Assembly: GCA_036362785.1 (NCBI GenBank)
Contig: CP143625.1
Location: forward strand, 1,799,401-1,863,400
Source of the DNA: a beta proteobacterium MWH-UniP1
Lineage (GTDB): Bacteria; Pseudomonadota; Gammaproteobacteria; Burkholderiales; Burkholderiaceae_A
Length of the DNA: 64,000 nucleotides
Direction of reading: 5' to 3'
Shown here in pieces: positions 55,563-64,000 of this stretch. The stretch's first letter is position 1, and every line of letters starts with the position of its first letter. Position numbers and translations under genes: made by a program. The notes beneath the pieces were generated by a model that saw only the letters and a list, made by a program, of their open reading frames with translations, was not told where the DNA came from and made no database searches.

Positions 55563-55595
55563 AAAACGCCCGAAACATTCGGGCGTTTTGTTTTT
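55563..55595. terminator. Bidirectional intrinsic terminator between dctP and proS
   Basis: AAAACGCCCGAA (55563-55574) and TTCGGGCGTTTT (55578-55589) form a perfect 12-bp stem with a 3-base loop, followed by TTGTTTTTT on the plus strand and by a T-containing stretch on the minus strand. It separates the convergent dctP and proS genes. Confidence 0.9.
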
Positions 55596-55640
55596 TGTGG
55601 TGCCGCTTGAGTGAGAACCCTGGTTTCCCCGGTGATGTTC

Positions 55641-57380
55641 TTACATCAGGGCACGCACCGCCGAAACAACATCCTTGCGCTCGCAGGCCGATGCCACCAT
55701 GCCCGTGCGTTTTAATAATTCCAGCTTGCCTTCTTTGAGCGAACGCTCTCCAACCGTAACCCGCACTGGCACGCCAATCAACTCCCAATCGGCAAACATC
55801 GCACCCGGCCGCTCGTCACGATCATCAAGAGCCACATCAATACCCGCCGCCAACAGCTCTTGATAAATCGCCTCGCTTTCGGCCTTGACCAGCTCTGACT
55901 TTCCCGCACCCACCGGGCAGATCACCACCTCAAAAGGCGCAATACCAACCGGCCAGGCAATGCCTTTGTCGTCGTGGTTTTGCTCAATGGCCGCGCCCAC
56001 GATCCGTGTCACACCAATGCCGTAGCAGCCCATCTCCATGAGCGCGGGCTTGCCGGTCTCATCTAAATAAGTTGCCCGCATGGCCTCGGAGTACTTGGTC
56101 CCCAAATAAAACACATGGCCCACTTCAATGCCGCGTTGAATGGCCAGTGTTCCTTTGCCGTCAGGCGAGGGGTCACCCTCCACGACATTGCGAATATCCG
56201 CCACCATATCGGGCTCGGGCAGATCCCGGCCCCAGTTCACGCCACGAATGTGGTGATCCCACTGGTTGGCCCCCGTTGTGAAGTCACTCATATTGGCCAC
56301 CGTGCGATCGGCAATCACCGTCACCGGTTTTAGTGTCTTCACCGGACCAAGGTAGCCGGGCTTGCAGCCAAAGTGGGATTCAATTTCTTCAACCGTGGCA
56401 AAACGAAAACCGCTGGCAAAGCCATCTAACTTGCCTGCCTTGACTTCGTTGAGATCGTGGTCACCACGCAGCAGCAACAGCCAGACCTTGGTGGCCACCA
56501 CATCGCCTTTGTCGTTCTTGGTGTCGGTGGCCAGCACAATCGATTTCACCGTGCGTTCAATCGGCAGGCTAAGCAAAGCGGCCACATCAGCGCAAGTCGA
56601 TTTGCCTGGCGTGGGCACAATCTGCATGGGCTCAGCTGGTGCAGCACGTGTTGTCAGCAATGCCACGGCTTCGGCCAGCTCGATATTGGCGGCGAAGTCT
56701 GAGTTCGGGCAATAGACAATGGCGTCTTCACCCGTGTCGGCAATGACTTGAAACTCGTGTGATCGCGAGCCACCAATGGCGCCGGTATCCGCCGCCACGG
56801 CGCGATACCGCAGGCCAAGACGATCAAAGATACGGCAGTAGCAGTCAAACATAATGTCGTAGCTTTTTTCTGCGCCCGCCACATCTCGGTCAAAGGAGTA
56901 GGCGTCTTTCATGGTGAACTCACGGCCCCGCATCACGCCAAAGCGCGGGCGGCGCTCATCCCGGAACTTGGTCTGAATGTGATAAAAGTTCTTGGGCAGC
57001 TGACGCCAACTCTTCAATTCTTGGCGGGCGATATCGGTAATGACTTCTTCGGAAGTCGGCTGAATCGCAAAGTCACGGCCATGGCGGTCTTTCACGCGCA
57101 GCAATTCAGGCCCCATCTTGTCCCAGCGGCCCGTCTCTTGCCAGAGTTCGGCGGGCTGGACCAGAGGCATCAGCAACTCAATGGCACCCGATCGGTTCAT
57201 CTCCTGGCGAATGATGTTTTCCACCTTGCGAATCACCCGCAGGCCAAGGGGCATGTAGTTGTAGATACCCGCGCCAAGACGGCGGATCATCGATGCGCGC
57301 AGCATCAACTTGTGGCTAATCACCTCTGCGTCAGAGGGGTCTTCTTTCAAGGTCTGAAAGTGGAACTGGGAAATGCGCAT
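55641..57380 (-). CDS. proS: Prolyl-tRNA synthetase (bacterial type with editing domain)
   Basis: A 579-residue class II synthetase. The catalytic core is split by a YbaK-like editing insertion (about residues 225-400), typical of the bacterial ProS architecture that removes mischarged Ala. Motif 2 region: [28 protein letters not shown]; the C-terminal anticodon-binding domain ends in the last 110 residues. The start is ATG 57380 (MRISQFHF); the longer frame has no homology. Divergent from rppH with 121 bases between. Confidence 0.97.
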   Translation of the reverse strand: MRISQFHFQTLKEDPSDAEVISHKLMLRASMIRRLGAGIYNYMPLGLRVIRKVENIIRQEMNRSGAIELLMPLVQPAELWQETGRWDKMGPELLRVKDRHGRDFAIQPTSEEVITDIARQELKSWRQLPKNFYHIQTKFRDERRPRFGVMRGREFTMKDAYSFDRDVAGAEKSYDIMFDCYCRIFDRLGLRYRAVAADTGAIGGSRSHEFQVIADTGEDAIVYCPNSDFAANIELAEAVALLTTRAAPAEPMQIVPTPGKSTCADVAALLSLPIERTVKSIVLATDTKNDKGDVVATKVWLLLLRGDHDLNEVKAGKLDGFASGFRFATVEEIESHFGCKPGYLGPVKTLKPVTVIADRTVANMSDFTTGANQWDHHIRGVNWGRDLPEPDMVADIRNVVEGDPSPDGKGTLAIQRGIEVGHVFYLGTKYSEAMRATYLDETGKPALMEMGCYGIGVTRIVGAAIEQNHDDKGIAWPVGIAPFEVVICPVGAGKSELVKAESEAIYQELLAAGIDVALDDRDERPGAMFADWELIGVPVRVTVGERSLKEGKLELLKRTGMVASACERKDVVSAVRALM

Positions 57381-57449
57381 TGCGGCCCTTTTAGAAATGT
57401 CGACAAGCCCGCCCGGGCAACAAATGGTTTCTTTTGCCGGAGTGACTCT

Positions 57450-57455
57450 TATAAT
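57450..57455 (+). promoter_or_regulatory. Probable rppH -10 element
   Basis: TATAAT at 57450-57455 is a perfect -10 about 47 bases upstream of the rppH ATG. No good -35 lies at 16-18 bases, so this is a partial call; a leader of about 40 bases would result. Confidence 0.4.
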
Positions 57456-57501
57456 CAGCGCAATTCTATGATTAATCGGACAACCGTCACTGCGCAGTCC
57501 C

Positions 57502-58132
57502 ATGCTTGACGAACACGGCTACCGACCCAATGTCGGCATTATTCTGATCAACGCCAAGCGCCAGGTCTTCTGGGGCAAGCGGGTCCGTGAGCATTCCTGG
57601 CAGTTTCCCCAGGGTGGCATCAAGTCCGGGGAAGACCCCGAGCAGGCCATGTACCGGGAGCTTGAGGAAGAGACCGGCCTAAAGCCCCACCATGTCGAAG
57701 TCATTGGCCGCACGCAAGACTGGCTTCACTACGATGTGCCTGACCGCTGGGTGCGCCGCGAATGGCGTGGCCATTATCGGGGCCAAAAACAGATCTGGTT
57801 TTTGCTGCGTATGCTGGGCCAAGATTCGGATGTCACCCTGAAATGTGATTTTGAAAAGCCGGAGTTCGATGCCTGGCGCTGGAATGATTTCTGGGTGCCC
57901 CTGGACTCTGTGATCGAATTCAAGCGCAACGTCTATAAATCTGCCTTAGATGAGCTTTCCAGGTACATCTTTTCGGAAGACGAACTGGTGCGGATCCACC
58001 GACTGGCAACCGAGACCTTTACCCAGGCAGTGGATCAGGCTGTTCACGCCAGCCTGTCGATCGCCAATGCCATGATGGGTGGTGCTAGTTCGATTGCCAC
58101 ATCGCCCGCAAACGCTGACGCCAAGCAATCTG

Positions 58133-58161
<29 letters not shown>
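57502..58161 (+). CDS. rppH: RNA pyrophosphohydrolase RppH
   Basis: A 219-residue Nudix hydrolase that converts 5'-triphosphate RNA to monophosphate and starts RNase E-dependent decay. The Nudix box runs from Gly38 to Leu60 with Glu44, Arg52, Glu53, Glu56, Glu57 and Gly59 in the required positions. [11 protein letters not shown] and WQFPQGGIK are RppH-type. The C-terminal 60 residues beyond the core are Ala/Ser-rich. It is adjacent to proS in many betaproteobacteria. The 3' end overlaps proB by 29 bases tail to tail. Confidence 0.95.
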
Positions 58162-60801
<2,640 letters not shown>

Positions 60802-60806
60802 TTTGC

Positions 60807-61121
60807 TTAGCCTTTGTTGATCTGATCAATGCTGAGTTCAGTGTAGTTCTGACGGTGACCCTGAGTCTTGGCGTAATGCTTACGACGACGGTGCTTGAAA
60901 ATGCGCACTTTGTCGTGACGGCCCTGGGACAGCACGGTGGCGCTGACCGAAGCACCGTTCACACGGGGTGCACCGACCACAACGGACTCGCCCTCGCCAA
61001 CCGCGAGTACTTCGGATAGCGTGACTTTGCTGCCGACGTCAGCGGTCAGGGACTCTACTTTTAGTTTCATTCCAGCGGTAACGCGGTACTGCTTACCACC
61101 GGTTTTAATCACGGCGTACAT
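60807..61121 (-). CDS. rplU: 50S ribosomal protein L21
   Basis: A 104-residue L21: [22 protein letters not shown] at the N-terminus (only the family core is cited) and [20 protein letters not shown] towards the end. First gene of the rplU-rpmA unit. Its promoter and a leader hairpin are visible upstream (61163-61227). Confidence 0.98.
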   Translation of the reverse strand: MYAVIKTGGKQYRVTAGMKLKVESLTADVGSKVTLSEVLAVGEGESVVVGAPRVNGASVSATVLSQGRHDKVRIFKHRRRKHYAKTQGHRQNYTELSIDQINKG

Positions 61122-61162
61122 GGTTTGTGCCTAACTCTAAGGTGTCGATTAACTGTTTGGAA

Positions 61163-61178
61163 TTCTTGGCGGCAAGAA
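61163..61178 (-). promoter_or_regulatory. Hairpin in the rplU leader
   Basis: TTCTTG and CAAGAA arms around a GC-rich 4-base loop lie in the roughly 70-base 5' leader of rplU. Its place shortly after the predicted start site fits a structured leader that could bind a ribosomal protein, but this is not shown. Confidence 0.45.
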
Positions 61179-61198
61179 CCAACGCCGCAGAACCCGCT

Positions 61199-61227
61199 AA
61201 TGTAGGGCTAAGTGGCTGTTTTGTCAA
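61199..61227 (-). promoter_or_regulatory. Predicted sigma-70 promoter of rplU-rpmA
   Basis: On the minus strand TTGACA (61227-61222, full consensus) and TACATT (61204-61199) are spaced by 17 bases, giving a start near 61192 and a leader of about 70 bases. This is the best promoter match in the window. Confidence 0.8.
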
Positions 61228-61279
61228 TTAAAAGCCGGCCGGCGGCGCCAAAAAATCAGGGGGGTGTCATAATTTCGCG

Positions 61280-62326
61280 GTGAACGCGATCGCCTCCCCC
61301 ACCCCCCTTTCAGACCATCCGCCTTCTGGCCAAGGCCCCCAATCTATCGTTGCTGCGGAGATGTCCGCAGTCGACCAGGTCATCCGCGACCGGCTGGCCT
61401 CGGACGTGGTGCTGATTGGTCAGATTTCGGAATACATCATTCAAAGTGGAGGGAAACGGGTTCGACCATCCCTGCTTTTAATGGTTTCTGGGGCACTAAG
61501 TGCTCACTTACAAAAGTCTGGTAAGCCCATGGGGCTGTTGGATCCAGGGCGGTCCAGAACCATGGCCGCCGTGGTGGAGTTTATTCACACGGCCACCCTG
61601 CTGCACGACGACGTGGTGGACGAATCTGGCCTGCGCCGGGGCCGGCCCACCGCCAATGTGCTCTTTGGCAATGCGGCCAGCGTCTTAGTCGGTGACTTCC
61701 TGTATTCCCGGGCCTTCCAGATGATGGTGGATGTGGGCTCGCCCGGCGTGATGGCCGTGATGGCCGAGAGCACCAATGTGATCTCAGAGGGCGAAGTCTT
61801 GCAGTTGATGAACTGCCAGGACCCTGACGTGACCGAGGATCGTTATCTCACCGTCATTCGATTCAAAACGGCAAAACTCTTTGAGGCCGCCGCCAAAGTG
61901 CCCGCGGTACTGGCCGATGCGCCCCCGGCGGTCATTGAAGGCTGCGCGGCGTATGGCCGCCACCTGGGCACCGCCTTTCAATTGATCGACGATGCGCTGG
62001 ATTACGCTGGCAGCGAATCCGAGATTGGCAAACGGGTTGGCGATGACCTACGCGAAGGCAAGCCCACTCTGCCGCTGATTCGCATCATGGACCAGGGCAC
62101 CCCGCAAGAAAAAGAGTTGGTCCGTAATGCCATCGTCAACCCAGACGAGGCCAACTTTGATCAGGTGGTGGCCGCCATTCACCGCACCGGCGCCATGCAA
62201 TACACGTTGGACTGCGCAGCCCGCGAGTGCGAACTAGCCAAAAATGCGATCGCTGTCTTAGAAGACTCGCCTTACAAGCAGGCCATGACCACGTTGCTGG
62301 ACTACGTGATCGAGCGGCGCAGTTAG
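61280..62326 (+). CDS. ispB: Polyprenyl diphosphate synthase (octaprenyl type)
   Basis: A 348-residue trans-isoprenyl diphosphate synthase that makes the ubiquinone side chain. The first Asp-rich motif is LLHDDVVDES (Asp110, Asp111, Asp114), followed by RRGRPTANVLFGN; the second is QLIDDALDYAG. Chain length (octaprenyl) is inferred from the betaproteobacterial context. The start is GTG 61280, with only a weak signal upstream; an in-frame ATG at 61361 would lose 27 residues. Divergent from rplU and followed by tRNA-Pro. Confidence 0.94.
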   Translation: MNAIASPTPLSDHPPSGQGPQSIVAAEMSAVDQVIRDRLASDVVLIGQISEYIIQSGGKRVRPSLLLMVSGALSAHLQKSGKPMGLLDPGRSRTMAAVVEFIHTATLLHDDVVDESGLRRGRPTANVLFGNAASVLVGDFLYSRAFQMMVDVGSPGVMAVMAESTNVISEGEVLQLMNCQDPDVTEDRYLTVIRFKTAKLFEAAAKVPAVLADAPPAVIEGCAAYGRHLGTAFQLIDDALDYAGSESEIGKRVGDDLREGKPTLPLIRIMDQGTPQEKELVRNAIVNPDEANFDQVVAAIHRTGAMQYTLDCAARECELAKNAIAVLEDSPYKQAMTTLLDYVIERRS

Positions 62327-62352
62327 CGCGTGCTAGACTTCTGCCTTCATTT

Positions 62353-62431
<79 letters not shown>

Positions 62432-62462
62432 ACACATTAATTAACGCGCGATTCTCCGCGTG

Positions 62463-64000
62463 TTAAAAACCGACCGCCATTCCGTCTCGCCGGTGGTCCG
62501 ATCCCGATACATAGCCCTTTTGGTGATCCGCCGCATCAAGCCGTGCAATGCCCTGGGCGCTTCCAAAATCCAGGCTATCAGCGGGCATCACAGCGACCTG
62601 GTGGCCCAATGCGCGCAGGCCATCCACCACGTCTTTTGGCATGTTGTGCTCGACCGTGAGATTGCCGTTGTCATCAATTCGCCAGCGGGGCGCGTCAGAA
62701 GATGCCTGCGGGTTTAATTGCTCATCAACAAAGCGCATCACAAATTGCAGATGGCCCTGCGGCTGCATATTGCCGCCCATCACACCAAAGGCCATGACCG
62801 GCTTGCCCGACTTGGTTAAAAAGGCCGGGATGATGGTGTGAAACGGCCGCTTGCCAGGTGCGACTTGATTCGGGTGGCCGGGCACAAGCGAGAACCCGCT
62901 GCCGCGATTTTGAAACGCAATACCACCAGGGGCGACCACACCAGAACCGAAGCCTTTGAAATTGGACTGGATATACGAGACCATCATGCCCGATGCATCT
63001 GCTGCGCAGAGATAGACGGTTCCACCAGAATGGGGCTGGCCCGCACCGTAACGGTCGGCCTGATTCAAACTAATTAAGGCGGCGCGAGACTTTAGATAGT
63101 CCCGATCCAGGAGTGCCTTGGGATCAAACTTCATAAAGCGTGGGTCTGCCACATGGGCATGAACATCGGCAAATGCAAGGCGCATGGCCTCGATCTGCAA
63201 ATGAATACGCTGGGCTGAGTTTGCAGGATATTGCCGCGCATCCAGAATATCCAAAATGCCAAGTGCAATTTGTGCCGCCATGCCAGAACCATTGGGCGGA
63301 ATTTCTAACAAAGTGTATTCGCCGTAGTTGGATGCCAGTGGCGCCACCCAGTCGGCCTGATGGGCAGCAAAGTCTTCATGCGTCAACACGCCGCCGGTGC
63401 GTTTTGCAAAAGCCACCATGCGATCAGTGATGGCACCGCGATAAAACGCCTCGCCCTTGGTGGCGGCAATCTCAGCAAGCGTGTCGGCCTGGGCTTGAAA
63501 GCGCCATATCTCGCCCGCAGTCGGTGATTGGCCATTTTTCAAAAAAGAATCCGCAAACCCGGGCTGGCTAGACAACGTATCGCGTGCGGTTGCCCACTGG
63601 CGCGCAATCACTGGCGACACAGGAAAGCCATCTTTTGCGTAGCCAATTGCCGAACGAAACAATTGCTCAAAGGGCAGCTTGCCAAATCGCTGCGACAGAC
63701 TCACCCACGCAGAGACAACGCCCGGCACCGTCACACTGCCCCAACCAATTGGCGGCATCTTGTCTTGGCCCGCAAAAAACTCTGGTGTCCAGGCGGCCGG
63801 GGCGCGGCCAGATGCATTAAGCCCATGAATTTGATTTCCATCCCAGATGATGGCGAACGCATCGCCACCAATGCCGTTCATCGTCGGCTCAACCACCGTT
63901 AAGGTGATGGCAGCCGTCAAGGCGGCATCGACTGCGTTGCCCCCTTGCGCCAAGGCATTTAAGCCAGCTTGCGCTGCCAGTGGCTGAGAGGTGGAGACAA
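62463..64000 (-). CDS. ggt: Gamma-glutamyltransferase family protein, 5' part cut by the window edge
   Basis: At least 512 residues are visible and the frame continues past the right edge; the true start is outside. The typical N-terminal block GGNAVDAALTAAITLTVVEP and the HSGGTVYLCAADASGM catalytic-Thr region (start of the small subunit after self-cleavage) are present, as is FGSGVVAPGGIAFQNR. The enzyme transfers or hydrolyses gamma-glutamyl groups, as in glutathione breakdown. A signal peptide cannot be judged. It converges on the tRNA-Pro gene, with 33 bases between. Confidence 0.92.
   Translation of the reverse strand, partial: VSTSQPLAAQAGLNALAQGGNAVDAALTAAITLTVVEPTMNGIGGDAFAIIWDGNQIHGLNASGRAPAAWTPEFFAGQDKMPPIGWGSVTVPGVVSAWVSLSQRFGKLPFEQLFRSAIGYAKDGFPVSPVIARQWATARDTLSSQPGFADSFLKNGQSPTAGEIWRFQAQADTLAEIAATKGEAFYRGAITDRMVAFAKRTGGVLTHEDFAAHQADWVAPLASNYGEYTLLEIPPNGSGMAAQIALGILDILDARQYPANSAQRIHLQIEAMRLAFADVHAHVADPRFMKFDPKALLDRDYLKSRAALISLNQADRYGAGQPHSGGTVYLCAADASGMMVSYIQSNFKGFGSGVVAPGGIAFQNRGSGFSLVPGHPNQVAPGKRPFHTIIPAFLTKSGKPVMAFGVMGGNMQPQGHLQFVMRFVDEQLNPQASSDAPRWRIDDNGNLTVEHNMPKDVVDGLRALGHQVAVMPADSLDFGSAQGIARLDAADHQKGYVSGSDHRRDGMAVGF

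Overview
This 64 kb window is a stretch of chromosome from a Gram-negative betaproteobacterium, most likely in the Burkholderiales. The evidence is the set of protein families and their local orders: glnE divergent from yhdP, aroQ-accB-accC-prmA, rppH divergent from proS, rplU-rpmA-obgE-proB, nrdA-nrdB, glcDEF, ilvE next to a CHCC zinc-finger gene and waaF, and an AKKPAAKK-type histone H1-like protein. The bulk is moderately GC-rich. Coding density is very high: only one gap exceeds 300 bases, and neighbouring genes often overlap at starts (ATGA or TAATG) or at convergent 3' ends. This suggests a compact genome. I cannot name the genus from the sequence alone.

Layout. 0-4.1 kb (minus): tyrS, ctaA-like, glyA, nrdR. 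4.2-6.7 kb (plus): M23 peptidase and anmK (envelope recycling). 6.7-10.7 kb (minus): glcD-glcE-glcF glycolate oxidase. 10.7-11.3 kb (plus): cobalamin adenosyltransferase. 11.3-18.6 kb (minus): aroG, tldD, nitrilase-like gene, yhdP. 18.6-21.3 kb (plus): glnE. 21.3-22.5 kb (minus): azlC-azlD. 22.5-24.8 kb (plus): ilvE, zinc-finger gene, waaF. 24.7-26.3 kb (minus): M48/TPR protease. 26.3-29.4 kb (plus): moaC, CoA-transferase, ROK kinase, GNAT. 29.4-30.7 kb (minus): rmuC. 30.8-31.5 kb (plus): a vapBC toxin-antitoxin pair in locally AT-richer DNA. 31.5-37.4 kb (minus): mpl, an in-frame RNB-ribonuclease/AroE fusion, mgtE. 37.4-43.5 kb (plus): conserved hypothetical, tlpA-like gene, aroQ, accB, accC, prmA, PfkB kinase, glycine-zipper lipoprotein. 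43.5-49.2 kb (minus): nrdA, nrdB, histone H1-like gene, yggT. 49.5-51.2 kb (minus): ccsA/ypjD-like gene, PP0621-like gene, ampD. 51.2-55.5 kb (plus): ffh and a dctQMP TRAP transporter. 55.6-57.4 kb (minus): proS. 57.5-58.2 kb (plus): rppH. 58.1-61.1 kb (minus): rplU, rpmA, obgE, proB. 61.3-62.4 kb (plus): ispB and tRNA-Pro(CGG). 62.5-64 kb (minus): ggt, cut by the right edge.

Most of the content is housekeeping: translation, cell wall and LPS, amino-acid, fatty-acid and nucleotide metabolism. I found no CRISPR array, prophage, insertion sequence or clear new multi-gene system. The items most worth a second look are these: the RNB-AroE fusion, which keeps a strong internal ribosome-binding site at the AroE start; two similar NrdR-like boxes 32 bp apart upstream of nrdA, one overlapping its likely -10, with nrdR itself in the window; a separate nrdB promoter behind a long perfect hairpin; the vapBC module with a palindrome over its -10; exact 45-bp tandem repeats in the histone-like gene; and a heme A synthase homologue with Asn in place of a heme-ligand His.
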